64,000 nucleotides of DNA from NCBI RefSeq assembly GCF_009498235.1, contig NZ_CP044205.1, forward strand, positions 739,716 through 803,715. Reading direction: 5' to 3'. The notes beneath the pieces are model-generated. The model worked only from the letters and a program-made list of their open reading frames with translations, was not told the DNA's origin and did no database searches. Each line of letters starts with the position of its first letter. Position 1 is the stretch's first letter. Origin of the DNA: Candidatus Methylospira mobilis (GTDB lineage Bacteria > Pseudomonadota > Gammaproteobacteria > Methylococcales > Methylococcaceae). Shown piece after piece: positions 26,406 through 35,245 of the stretch. A program made the position numbers and the translations under genes.

Positions 26406-26789
26406 ATGGCTAAAGTAACCCGCATGCATCACTCATCCGTCCTGGTCGACAATCTGGCGCGGTCGCGCTTCTTCTATGAAGAATTGCTCGGCCTGATCGT
26501 CTGTCCCCATCGTCCGCAGCTAAAGTACGACGGCATATGGTACGATTTGGGCGAACAGCAGATACACCTGCTGGTGTTGCCTTCTTCCGAAACCGGGCTG
26601 GAGCGTCCCGAGCACGGCGGGCGCGACCGTCACGTCGCTGGTCGACGACCTGGACGGCATGGCCGGGCCGCTTGACCCACCCAGAACGGAGTGGCTTTTA
26701 CGTGCGGCCATGTGGGCCGCAAGGCGCTGTTTTGCCGTGATCCTGATGGTAATGCCATTGATCTGATAGACCGGAGCATAGTGAATTAG
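26406..26789 (+). pseudogene. Frameshifted VOC-superfamily (glyoxalase-like) gene
   Basis: Starts MAKVTRMHHSSVLVDNLARS with the metal-ligand His of the VOC fold and FYEELLGL; the middle continues VDDLDGM in another frame, and the end TQNGVAFTCGHVGRKALFCR followed by DPDGNAIDLID is in a third. Two indels, near 26640 and 26685, separate these parts. Each part fits a ~125-residue VOC dioxygenase/glyoxalase-like protein. Sequencing error cannot be excluded, but neighbouring genes are also broken. Confidence 0.75.
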
Positions 26790-27054
26790 ACTTATCCTGA
26801 ATTTATCTCCATGGCGCCGTTGACGTTGACCTGATCCCGGTGCTAGCCATAATGACAGGTGAAGGCAGCAATATCGACGGCAAGAGCAATGCCTTGCATG
26901 AACAGTTTCTGTGTTTTCATTCAACCGCCTCCCGAGATGCTGTTATTACTGACAGGCTGAAACGATAGAAACGCCGTGCGATAATCATGTGACATAAGCT
27001 CCCGATTGCATGGGCTGCCATTCGCCTCTATCTCTAAAGGAGAATCTGGACCAG

Positions 27055-28605
27055 ATGATACATAAATACATAGAGCGCATACTGAAAGCGCGCGTTTACG
27101 ATGTGGCTGTTGAAACGCCGCTTGATTATGCCGCCAATCTGTCGAAACGTCTGGACAACTCCGTTTATTTGAAGCGTGAAGACATGCAGCAGGTATTTTC
27201 GTTCAAGCTGCGCGGAGCCTATAACAAAATCGCATCGCTGACCGACGATGAAAAGAAAGCGGGCGTGATCGCCGCATCAGCAGGCAACCATGCCCAAGGC
27301 GTCGCGCTGGCCGCAAGCAAGCTGGGTATTACTGCAATCATCGTCATGCCTTGCACCACGCCGCATATCAAGGTGCAGGCGGTGCACAATCTGGGCGGTC
27401 AGTCGATATTGCATGGCGACAGCTATGACGAGGCCTGTGAATATGCCAGAACATTGGCCGAAGAACGGCATCTTACCTTTGTCCATCCTTACGATGATCC
27501 GGAAGTCATCGCCGGACAAGGCACCATCGCCATGGAAATTCTGCGCCAGCACGGCGGCCCGATAAACGCCATTTTTGTGCCGGTGGGCGGCGGCGGACTA
27601 ATTGCCGGCATTGCCGCTTATGTCAAATTCCTCAGGCCGGAAACGCGGATTATCGGCGTGGAGCCGGACGACGCCGATTGCCTGAATCAGGCCATGAAAG
27701 CCGCCCGGCGCGTTACCTTGAAACAGGTCGGGCTGTTTGCCGACGGCGTCGCCGTCAAGCAGATCGGTAGGGAAACCTTCAAGCTCGCGCAGCACACCGT
27801 CGATGCCGTCATTACCGTCAGCACCGACGAAATCTGCGCCGCTATCAAGGATATCTTCGAAGACACGCGTTCCATAGCGGAACCGGCAGGAGCGCTGGCG
27901 CTGGCCGGATTGAAAAAGTACGTGGAGGAAAACGCGGTTGCGCGGCAGACCCTGATCGCAATCGAAAGCGGCGCCAATATCAACTTCGACCGTCTGCGGC
28001 ACGTGGCTGAGCGCGCGCAAAGAGGCGAGCACAGGGAACTGCTGCTGGCTGTGACCATTCCGGAACAGCCCGGCAGCTTCCTGAAGTTCTGCCGGCGTCT
28101 GGATAAACGCAGCATCACCGAGTTCAACTATCGTTACAGCGACCCGCAACAAGCCCACGTTTTTGCAGGACTCCAGGTCAGTAACACCGGAGAGGATAAA
28201 ACAGCGCTGATCCGGGGGCTGGAGGACGAGGGATTTGGCGTCACCGACATGACCGGCAACGAACTTGCAATCGAGCATATTCGTTACATGGTCGGAGGAC
28301 ATTCGCCTCATGCGCTGGATGAAGTTGTGTACAGTTTCGAGTTTCCCGAGCGTCCGGGCGCGCTGTTGCATTTCCTTACGCTGATGGGGACGCGGTGGAA
28401 CATCAGTCTGTTTCATTACCGCAACCACGGCGCGGCTTTCGGTCGCGTGCTGATGGCGATACAGGTTCCGCCCCGTGCGCGCCATGAGTTCAAGTCATTT
28501 CTGCATGAACTCGGTTATCAGCACAGGGAAGAAACCGATAACCCCGCCTATCGGCTTTTTGCAGGTCGAAACATGTCGGATAAAAGCGAGAAGGAACTAT
28601 TCTGA
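27055..28605 (+). CDS. ilvA: Threonine ammonia-lyase, biosynthetic
   Basis: A 516-residue PLP enzyme converting threonine to 2-oxobutyrate, the first step of isoleucine synthesis. PLP lysine K51 lies in FSFKLRGAY; the phosphate-binding GGGGL is in VPVGGGGLIAG. Two C-terminal ACT-like domains (about 335-500) provide feedback control by isoleucine/valine, as in the long IlvA type. The ATG at 27055 has AAAGGAG upstream; an ATG at 27010 would add 15 residues. Monocistronic. Confidence 0.93.
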   Translation: MIHKYIERILKARVYDVAVETPLDYAANLSKRLDNSVYLKREDMQQVFSFKLRGAYNKIASLTDDEKKAGVIAASAGNHAQGVALAASKLGITAIIVMPCTTPHIKVQAVHNLGGQSILHGDSYDEACEYARTLAEERHLTFVHPYDDPEVIAGQGTIAMEILRQHGGPINAIFVPVGGGGLIAGIAAYVKFLRPETRIIGVEPDDADCLNQAMKAARRVTLKQVGLFADGVAVKQIGRETFKLAQHTVDAVITVSTDEICAAIKDIFEDTRSIAEPAGALALAGLKKYVEENAVARQTLIAIESGANINFDRLRHVAERAQRGEHRELLLAVTIPEQPGSFLKFCRRLDKRSITEFNYRYSDPQQAHVFAGLQVSNTGEDKTALIRGLEDEGFGVTDMTGNELAIEHIRYMVGGHSPHALDEVVYSFEFPERPGALLHFLTLMGTRWNISLFHYRNHGAAFGRVLMAIQVPPRARHEFKSFLHELGYQHREETDNPAYRLFAGRNMSDKSEKELF

Positions 28606-28636
28606 CAGCGTTTGCCGGCAGATGAGGGTGAAACAC

Positions 28637-28681
28637 TGTTATCCCCCGTCTACGGCAGGGAGCCATAGACGGGATAGCAGT
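28637..28681. terminator. Hairpin between converging ilvA and the CuA-like gene
   Basis: CCCGTCTA (28645-28652) pairs with TAGACGGG (28666-28673), extended by TATC/GATA outside a small bulge. It lies between two converging stops and could terminate both transcripts, although no long T run follows. Confidence 0.45.
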
Positions 28682-28726
28682 GACGGTCCGGGGTTGATAT
28701 TCCCTGTCGAAAGATTTGGCTCTTCT

Positions 28727-29089
28727 TTAACTTTCCACGATAATTGCCCCCGCCATTTCTTCATGGCCCGAGCCGCAAAAAATATCGCAATAAAACATGA
28801 AGCTTCCTGTTTTGGTCGGCGTGATGCTTAATCTTATCTTTTGTCCTGGCGTGGCTTCGGCGCGAACTCCGAGTTCGGGGATGGCGAAGCCGTGCAGACG
28901 GTCCAGGGATTCGATTTCCAGAACGACGGTTTGCCCTTTTTTCAATACTATTTTGTTCGGTTGATAAAGAAACCGGCTCGCCTTGATGGAGATGACCGGT
29001 ACGTCCGCTGCGGAAGCTGTTTCAGCATAGGATGCATTCGTCTCCAGCAATAATGCGAGCAAGCTCGCGATCAGTAATCTGCCCTTCAT
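28727..29089 (-). CDS. Secreted CuA-type cupredoxin
   Basis: A 120-residue protein: signal peptide about 1-22, then a single cupredoxin domain. The C-terminal loop CDIFCGSGHEEM gives C-x3-C-x3-H-x2-M, the ligand set of the binuclear CuA centre of cytochrome oxidase subunit II and nitrous oxide reductase; the distant His is in RLHGFAIP. No membrane helix remains after processing, so it would be a soluble periplasmic CuA protein. Its start overlaps the phosphoesterase stop by 4 bp. Role (electron carrier or copper carrier) is open. Confidence 0.8.
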   Translation of the reverse strand: MKGRLLIASLLALLLETNASYAETASAADVPVISIKASRFLYQPNKIVLKKGQTVVLEIESLDRLHGFAIPELGVRAEATPGQKIRLSITPTKTGSFMFYCDIFCGSGHEEMAGAIIVES

Positions 29090-30012
29090 GGTTTTTCTCC
29101 CTCGCCAAGTACCTGTTCGTTAATCGCATAGTCATGTTTGCGTAAAGACGCTTTGACGTTTCTGAATCCCAAACCACTGTAAGGCTTGGCGGTATCCCAC
29201 GGAATCGGCGCGCGTTTGGGCGCCGAGCCGGGTGCGGGTAGCGGGAAGATCAGCGACTTGGCGGCGTAATGAGCAATATGCTCAGTTTTATACTGATGTT
29301 CCTGGTGAATATGCCCATAAAATACAGCGACGTTCCGGTGCGGAAGCAGCATCTCGATAGCCGCTTGTCCATCGCGCGTAAACCAGTCCCATTGCGGGTA
29401 TAAATCGAATAAGGGCCGATGAGTCAACACGACGATGGGCGCTTCGGGTTTGAGTTGTTCCAGATCCGCTTTAAGCCAGTCCAGTTGGGGTGCTCCCAGA
29501 TTCGCCGCTGGATCGGATACGTTATCCAGAACGATGAAATGGATGCCCTTGTGATCGAAACTGTAATGCAAGGGTCCGAAAAACTCCCTGTAGGCTTCGC
29601 CTTGATCCAGAGAGGCATCGTGTTCGCCGGGTATGAACCTGATGTTTTTGACACGCAGAGTGCTCACGATAGCGCTGAATTCTTTCATACGCTGCCGTCT
29701 TTGTTGGGGATCGTCGGTGGTATGAGTCAAATCGCCGGTAAACACGACAAAATCCGGCTGGTGTTTCAACGCATTAACGCGGTCGATTGCCTTGGGCAGG
29801 GTTAGCTGCGCATCGGGGTTGATCGCGTTACCGCTGAATCCCCAGTGTGTATCCGATAGCTGGACGAAGAAAAAGTCGTTATGATGGAGTTCCCCGCTTT
29901 TTCCATTTCCGTTTGTTTTGGCCATGACATCAAATCCCAGCCCGGAAGCGAACACGATACCGCCCAATCCGGTCAGTTTGAGAAAACTTCTTCGATCGAT
30001 AAAACTACGCAT
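29086..30012 (-). CDS. Tat-exported metallophosphoesterase
   Basis: A 308-residue calcineurin-like phosphoesterase. The N-terminus has a twin-arginine signal (DRRSFLKLTG). Metal-site motifs are SDTHW, GDLTH, GEHD (usually GNHD), LTHRP and GHIHQEH. The start at 30012 follows AGGAGG closely; a longer frame to 30051 would run through the promoter. First gene of a two-gene operon with the CuA-like protein, divergent from an ECF sigma gene and preceded by the same promoter motif. Substrate unknown. Confidence 0.87.
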   Translation of the reverse strand: MRSFIDRRSFLKLTGLGGIVFASGLGFDVMAKTNGNGKSGELHHNDFFFVQLSDTHWGFSGNAINPDAQLTLPKAIDRVNALKHQPDFVVFTGDLTHTTDDPQQRRQRMKEFSAIVSTLRVKNIRFIPGEHDASLDQGEAYREFFGPLHYSFDHKGIHFIVLDNVSDPAANLGAPQLDWLKADLEQLKPEAPIVVLTHRPLFDLYPQWDWFTRDGQAAIEMLLPHRNVAVFYGHIHQEHQYKTEHIAHYAAKSLIFPLPAPGSAPKRAPIPWDTAKPYSGLGFRNVKASLRKHDYAINEQVLGEGEKP

Positions 30013-30054
30013 GATGAAACCTCCTGTTGGAATCGCTGAATACTCAGTCAACTA

Positions 30055-30084
30055 CCTATACCGTTGCGCTACGGTGAATATTCC
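30055..30084 (-). promoter_or_regulatory. Putative ECF promoter of the phosphoesterase-CuA operon
   Basis: On the minus strand: GGAATA (30084-30079), 16 bp, GGTATAGG (30062-30055). The -10 edge lies 42 bp before the ATG at 30012. The motif and spacing are repeated on the other strand before the sigma factor gene. Confidence 0.6.
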
Positions 30085-30209
30085 CGATTACCAGGTTTAT
30101 TTCTGCAACGAAACAGCTTATCGGCGCGTAACGCAGTGGATTTGAGGCGTGCTTGGGAAGTTTTCTCTTGCCCGGCAACACGGAGCGTTGAGTTTTTTGA
30201 CATTTTCAA

Positions 30210-30239
30210 GGAATAAAACCGGGCTTGTAATGGTATTGG
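30210..30239 (+). promoter_or_regulatory. Putative autoregulatory ECF promoter of the sigma factor gene
   Basis: GGAATA (30210-30215), 16 bp, GGTATTGG (30232-30239), 28 bp before the TTG start at 30268. It matches the divergent motif in both boxes and spacer length. Confidence 0.6.
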
Positions 30240-30267
30240 TGATGTATCAGTCAGGAAAGGCGGGCGA

Positions 30268-30825
30268 TTGACCGAACAGAATAAAACTCAGCGTTTCAAC
30301 AAACTTGCGTTACAGCATCTGGACGCCGCTTACAATCTGGCCAGATGGCTGACCCGGAATTCACCGGATGCCGAAGACGTTGTGCAGGAAAGCTTGTTGA
30401 AGGCGTTCCGTCACTTCGACGGTTTCAGGGGAGGCAACGGCAAGGCATGGTTCCTGACCATCGTCAGAAATTCAAGCTATACCTGGCTGAAATCCCAAAA
30501 AGGGTTCCAACAGGAATCCTTCGATGAAGGTTGCGATTATGATGATTTCAATCCTCAATTTCCCGGTGCGGTTTCGTGGGCGAGCGATCCCGAGCAACTT
30601 GTGCTGCAGGAAGCCAACCGGGAGCTGATCGATGCCGCAATCCGGGCGCTGCCTGCTGAATTTCGCGAAGTCCTGGTGTTGCGAGAGCTGGAGGATTTTT
30701 CCTATAAGGAGATTGCCGCAATTACCGGGAGACCGGTTGGTACGGTGATGTCACGGCTGGCCAGGTCACGCGCACTGCTGCGCCGTATGCTTGCACAGCA
30801 TTTTTCCGTGGAGTCTGCAAGATGA
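30268..30825 (+). CDS. ECF-type RNA polymerase sigma factor
   Basis: A 185-residue sigma-70 family protein. Region 2 (about 10-80) holds SPDAEDVVQESLLKAFRHFD; region 4 (about 125-180) holds LPAEFREVLVLRELEDFSYK and GTVMSRLARSR. The start is a TTG with GGAAAGG upstream; no in-frame ATG fits. The stop overlaps the anti-sigma start by 4 bp. Likely drives both its own operon and the divergent phosphoesterase operon. Confidence 0.9.
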   Translation: MTEQNKTQRFNKLALQHLDAAYNLARWLTRNSPDAEDVVQESLLKAFRHFDGFRGGNGKAWFLTIVRNSSYTWLKSQKGFQQESFDEGCDYDDFNPQFPGAVSWASDPEQLVLQEANRELIDAAIRALPAEFREVLVLRELEDFSYKEIAAITGRPVGTVMSRLARSRALLRRMLAQHFSVESAR

Positions 30826-31583
30826 ATTGTCAGGATGTCGAAATTCACATACATGGCTTTCTTGACAGGGAGCTGGAGCTCGGCGCAACGCTGGAGGTCG
30901 AGTCCCACCTGGAAACCTGCACGTCCTGCCGGATGAAATTTCAGGAGTTGAGTGCAATGCGCACCGCTATGCAGGACGCAATGAGCTATCATCGTGCGCC
31001 GGATTCCCTGCGCGCGTTGCTGCAAAAGCCGCCTTATAGTGTCCGCGAGCAAAACCGGAAGCAGCATAAGTCGCTGTTTGCGCCATGGCGGATGCTTGCT
31101 TCCGTCTCTGCCGTGGCGGTTCTGTTTCTTGCCGTCGGCATTGGCTTGCAATTGCAGGAGGAAGCACCGCTGGACCGGTTATCCGAAGAGGTTGTCGCCA
31201 GCCATGTGCGTTCGCTCCTGGCTGCGCACTTGACCGATGTCGCCTCCTCGGACCGGCATACGGTGAAGCCCTGGTTCGAAGGCAAGCTTGATTTCTCGCC
31301 GCCAGTTGTCGATCTGAGCGGGCAGGGGTTTCCTCTAATCGGCGGACGTCTGGATTATCTGAACGCCAGAGCGGTTACCGCGCTGATCTATCGGCGTAGA
31401 CAACATGTGATCAATGTCTTTATCTGGCCCAAGGATGCGGATGAACCGCAAGTGGAATACAATGTGACTCGCAAAGGCTATAACGTGATTTCATTCAAAT
31501 CCGGTGAAATGAACTACTGGGTTGTTTCCGACCTGAATAAAAAAGAGCTTGCGGAGCTGGGCAATCTTTTACATGCGCCGTAG
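30822..31583 (+). CDS. Membrane anti-sigma factor with zinc-finger-like domain
   Basis: A 253-residue protein. The cytoplasmic N-terminal domain has the HxxxCxxC zinc anti-sigma signature (HLETCTSC) preceded by a conserved Cys-Gln (NCQDVE). A transmembrane helix follows at about 88-108 (MLASVSAVAVLFLAVGIGL), then a ~145-residue periplasmic sensor domain with conserved VVDLSGQGFPLIGGRLDY. The 4-bp overlap with the sigma gene makes them a pair: the anti-sigma holds the sigma factor until a periplasmic signal arrives. Signal unknown. Confidence 0.88.
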   Translation: MNCQDVEIHIHGFLDRELELGATLEVESHLETCTSCRMKFQELSAMRTAMQDAMSYHRAPDSLRALLQKPPYSVREQNRKQHKSLFAPWRMLASVSAVAVLFLAVGIGLQLQEEAPLDRLSEEVVASHVRSLLAAHLTDVASSDRHTVKPWFEGKLDFSPPVVDLSGQGFPLIGGRLDYLNARAVTALIYRRRQHVINVFIWPKDADEPQVEYNVTRKGYNVISFKSGEMNYWVVSDLNKKELAELGNLLHAP

Positions 31584-31672
31584 CAGGAGAACGATTTATC
31601 TGTCGTAGACTATGTTCTGTTGACATAAAACGAAAGTGAATAAATTAGTTAGTTAGCGTGATGTCGTCAGAA

Positions 31673-31701
31673 TCAGCCCCCGGGCTTGCTCCGGGGGCTG
31701 A
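31673..31701. terminator. Strong hairpin after the sigma/anti-sigma operon
   Basis: TCAGCCCCCGG (31673-31683) pairs perfectly with CCGGGGGCTGA (31691-31701) around a 7-nt loop, 90 bp past the anti-sigma stop and before the converging pilT. No T tract follows, so it may be a transcript-stabilising or bidirectional stem. Confidence 0.5.
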
Positions 31702-31838
31702 CGGCATCCAATTTACTCGGATGTTACTTTGAACTCATCCGGACTCCGGGATAAGTAGTTTCACTGTTCAGGCTTCCAATAACAGAATCACATTACCTGC
31801 CGCGCCGGTTGCATAGTGATGCGATTTATGGAACGGAA

Positions 31839-32870
31839 CTACTGGAAAACGTTTTTGCCGGTTGCACCGGCGATTTGCTGCGAGATTAAACCTTTGCCGA
31901 CCAGTTCCTGCAGGTGCTGGTCCAGCGTCTGCATGCCGTCCTTGCGGCCGGTCTGCATTGCGGAGTAAATCTGCGCCACTTTGTCTTCGCGTATCAGATT
32001 GCGGATGGCCGCCGTGCCTGTCATGATTTCCCATGCGGCTATGCGTCCGCCTCCGGTTTTTTTCAGCAGGGTTTGCGCGATGACGGTCTGCAGCGATTCC
32101 GACAGCATGGAGCGCACCATGCTTTTTTCGGCAGCGGGAAAAACGTCGATGATGCGGTCGATGGCCTTGGCGGCGGAACTGGTGTGCAGGGTGCCCAGCA
32201 CCAGATGGCCGGTTTCTGCGGCGGTCAGCGCCAGACGGATGGTTTCCAGATCGCGCATCTCGCCGACCAGGATCACATCCGGGTCTTCGCGCATGGCCGA
32301 ACGTAGCGCATCGCTGAAGCTTCTGGTGTCGCGATGCACTTCGCGCTGGTTTACCACTGCGCGCTTGCTTTGATGCACAAACTCGATCGGATCTTCAATG
32401 GTCAGAATATGCGAATAGTCGTTGCTGTTAATGTAATCGACCATAGCCGCCAGCGTCGTGGATTTACCTGAACCGGTGGGTCCGGTGACCAGAATCAGGC
32501 CGCGCGGTTGACGTGTGATTTCTTCGAAAAGAGGAGGGCAGCCAAGCTCCTGCAGAGATTTGACAGTGGAGGGAATGGTTCTGAATACGCCGGCAGCGCC
32601 GCGATCCTGATGAAAGGCATTGACGCGAAAACGCGCGATGCCCGGCAACTCGAAAGAGAAATCGGTTTCCTGCAGATCTTCATAATCCCGTCGTTGCCGA
32701 TCGTTCATGATGCCGTGCAGCAGCGCGTGGACTTCCCTGTTCTCCAACGCTGGCGCATTGGTGCGTCGTATATCGCCGTCCACGCGTATCATAGGCGGCA
32801 GGCCTGCGGACAGGTGTAAATCGGACGCGCCGCTTTTGACGGAAAAGGCGAGTAATTCGGCAATATCCAT
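31839..32870 (-). CDS. pilT: Type IV pilus retraction ATPase PilT
   Basis: A 343-residue hexameric ATPase that depolymerises type IV pili. It shows the N-terminal PAS-like domain (SGASDLHLSAGLPP), Walker A GPTGSGKST, Asp box, Walker B (VILVGEMRDLETIRLALTAAE), His box (HLVLGTLHT) and the AIRNLIRE retraction motif. Monocistronic here; the usual partner pilU is absent, while pilD lies 20 kb away. Confidence 0.93.
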   Translation of the reverse strand: MDIAELLAFSVKSGASDLHLSAGLPPMIRVDGDIRRTNAPALENREVHALLHGIMNDRQRRDYEDLQETDFSFELPGIARFRVNAFHQDRGAAGVFRTIPSTVKSLQELGCPPLFEEITRQPRGLILVTGPTGSGKSTTLAAMVDYINSNDYSHILTIEDPIEFVHQSKRAVVNQREVHRDTRSFSDALRSAMREDPDVILVGEMRDLETIRLALTAAETGHLVLGTLHTSSAAKAIDRIIDVFPAAEKSMVRSMLSESLQTVIAQTLLKKTGGGRIAAWEIMTGTAAIRNLIREDKVAQIYSAMQTGRKDGMQTLDQHLQELVGKGLISQQIAGATGKNVFQ

Positions 32871-32943
32871 GGGCGAATGAATTTTGTAAGGGCGAAGAAA
32901 GCTGAATTATCAGAACTTTCAGCTATCGTTGCAATTCCCTGTT

Positions 32944-33000
32944 TGCAGGAGCGGGCTTTAGCCCGCGAATAGCCGACCGCTCGCGGGCCAAGGGTTCCGC
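32944..33000. repeat. Degraded REPIN-type palindrome
   Basis: The left arm TGCAGGAGCGGGCTTTAGCC continues CCGCGA as in the two intact copies (48312-48373, 49419-49480). The right arm starts TCGCGGGC but then decays into unrelated bases. Located between pilT and glgB. Confidence 0.75.
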
Positions 33001-33031
33001 TTCCAAACCTGCGTATCCCGATTTTGATGGT

Positions 33032-35218
33032 CTACTTCTTACCCTGATAAGCCAGCACGACCCCCGCAAGCGGCGGCAGGTCGATCTGCACGGAATATGG
33101 ACGGTTCATCCACTCCAGCTCCTCGCTCAGCAGGTCGCCGTTGCCATTGCCGACATTGCTTCCGCCGTAATAGGTGGAGTCGGAGTTGAAGACTTCGCGA
33201 TATTTGCCTTCCAGCGGAACGCCGATGCGGTAGCCTTGACGCACCACCGGCGTCAGATTGAGCGCGATAACCATGATTTCGTCGCCGTCGCCCTTACGCA
33301 GATAGCAAAGGATCGACTGCCGGTTGTCGTTGCAGTCGATCCATTCGAACCCTTGCCAATCGAATTCGTAACGGTACAGCGCCGGGCTGGTCAGGTACAG
33401 GTGGTTGATGTCCTTCACCATGCGCCGCATGCCCTGGTGCAGCGGATAATCCAGCACATACCAGTCCAGCGTGCCTATGCTGTTCCATTCCTGTCCCTGC
33501 GCAAACTCGGTACCCATGAACAGCAGTTTTTTGCCGGGATGCGTGAACTGGTAAGTGTACAGCGTACGCAGATTGGCATGGCTCTGCCATTCGTCCCCCG
33601 GCATTTTGTTGAGCATGGAACCTTTGCCGTGCACTACTTCGTCATGCGAGAACGGCAGCATGAAGTTTTCGGTGAAAGCGTAGAGCATGCTGAAGGTAAT
33701 CATGCCGTGGTGATACTGACGATGTATGGGATCTTCTTCCATATAGCGCAAGGTATCGTTCATCCAGCCCATGTTCCATTTCAGATCGAATCCCAGGCCG
33801 CCTACGTAAGTAGGGCGGCTGACCTGCGGCCATGAAGTGGATTCTTCCGCTATCATCAGTACGCCGGGGCATTCCTCGTGTACCGCAATATTGATTTCTT
33901 TCAGGAAATCGACAGCCGCCAGATTTTCCCTGCCGCCGTACTGGTTCGGTACCCACTGACCTTCTTCGCGCGAATAATCCAGGTACAGCATGGAGGCGAC
34001 GGCATCGACGCGCAGACCGTCGATATGCATGTCCTGCAGCCAGAAAACCGCGCTGGAGATCAGGAAGTTTTTCACTTCGTTGCGGCCGAAGTTGTAAATC
34101 AGCGTCGCCCAGTCCAGATGTTCGCCCAGACGCGGGTCGGCGTGCTCATACAGCGGCGTGCCGTCGAAGCGCGCCAGACCGTGAGCGTCTTTCGGAAAGT
34201 GCGCAGGCACCCAGTCCAGCAGCACGCCGATGCCGTTCTGATGGCAGTGATCGACAAAATAGCGAAAGTCGTCCGGCGTGCCGAAACGGCTGGTAGGCGC
34301 AAAGTAACCGGTTGCCTGGTAGCCCCAGGACAGGTCGAACGGATGTTCGGTAATCGGCATCAGTTCGATATGGGTAAATCCCATGTCTTTGACATAATCG
34401 ACCAGACTGTGCGCCAGTTCGCGGTAGTTTAGAAATTCGCCTTCCATGTCACGCCGCCAGGAGCCCGGATGCACTTCATAAACCGACATCGGACTATGCT
34501 GCCAATCCGCCGTTGCGCGCCGAGCCAGCCATGGATCATCGCGCCATTGATAGTGTCCGTCGTTGGGGATGATCGAAGCGGTGCGCGGCCTCAGTTCCTG
34601 TTGCCGTCCATAGGGGTCGGCTTTCAGCAGTACCCCGCCATCGTGCCTGTTACGGATTTCGTACTTGTAAACATGGCCCTGCTCCAGGTCGGGAATGAAC
34701 AGCTCCCAGACGCCGCTGCCGCCGCGCACGCGCATGGCATGCGTGCGTCCGTCCCAGCGGTTGAAGTCGCCGACGACGCTGACGCGTTCGGCATTGGGCG
34801 CCCATACCGCGAACAGCGTGCCTCCGACGCCATCGACCTGATGGTTGCGCGCGCCGAGGAAACGGTAGGTATGCCGATGCCGGCCTTCGCCGAACAGATA
34901 CAGATCGAAGTCGCTGATTTGAGGCGTGAAGGTATACGGATCGCGCGAGCAGTGCTCAATCTGCGCGTGATCGCGCCAGATCAGGCTGTAATGCGCCGGC
35001 AATGCCGAAGCGTCGCCGCGCCATTCGAACAGAGCGCTGTCCGGCAGCCGCGATAGAACCATTCCGCCTTCGGCGATGCGCACTTCCGTTGCATGCGGTA
35101 AAAATGCGCGTATCACGGTGCCGTCAGCATCCGTATGCCGTCCCAGCACAGCGAAAGGGTCATGGTGCCGGGCTTCGCTGATTCGAATCTGTTCGGTAGT
35201 GAGATGCGGGTTATGCAT
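33032..35218 (-). CDS. glgB: 1,4-alpha-glucan branching enzyme
   Basis: A 728-residue GH13 enzyme introducing alpha-1,6 branches into glycogen. N-terminal CBM48 modules (about 1-220) precede the catalytic barrel: nucleophile Asp in [11 protein letters not shown], acid/base Glu in [10 protein letters not shown], and SHDEVVHG. Length is normal. It is last in a four-gene set on the minus strand: GH57, glgA, GH57, glgB. Confidence 0.95.
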   Translation of the reverse strand: MHNPHLTTEQIRISEARHHDPFAVLGRHTDADGTVIRAFLPHATEVRIAEGGMVLSRLPDSALFEWRGDASALPAHYSLIWRDHAQIEHCSRDPYTFTPQISDFDLYLFGEGRHRHTYRFLGARNHQVDGVGGTLFAVWAPNAERVSVVGDFNRWDGRTHAMRVRGGSGVWELFIPDLEQGHVYKYEIRNRHDGGVLLKADPYGRQQELRPRTASIIPNDGHYQWRDDPWLARRATADWQHSPMSVYEVHPGSWRRDMEGEFLNYRELAHSLVDYVKDMGFTHIELMPITEHPFDLSWGYQATGYFAPTSRFGTPDDFRYFVDHCHQNGIGVLLDWVPAHFPKDAHGLARFDGTPLYEHADPRLGEHLDWATLIYNFGRNEVKNFLISSAVFWLQDMHIDGLRVDAVASMLYLDYSREEGQWVPNQYGGRENLAAVDFLKEINIAVHEECPGVLMIAEESTSWPQVSRPTYVGGLGFDLKWNMGWMNDTLRYMEEDPIHRQYHHGMITFSMLYAFTENFMLPFSHDEVVHGKGSMLNKMPGDEWQSHANLRTLYTYQFTHPGKKLLFMGTEFAQGQEWNSIGTLDWYVLDYPLHQGMRRMVKDINHLYLTSPALYRYEFDWQGFEWIDCNDNRQSILCYLRKGDGDEIMVIALNLTPVVRQGYRIGVPLEGKYREVFNSDSTYYGGSNVGNGNGDLLSEELEWMNRPYSVQIDLPPLAGVVLAYQGKK

Positions 35219-35245
35219 ACATGTTTTCCCTGTTGAGGTCGGGTA

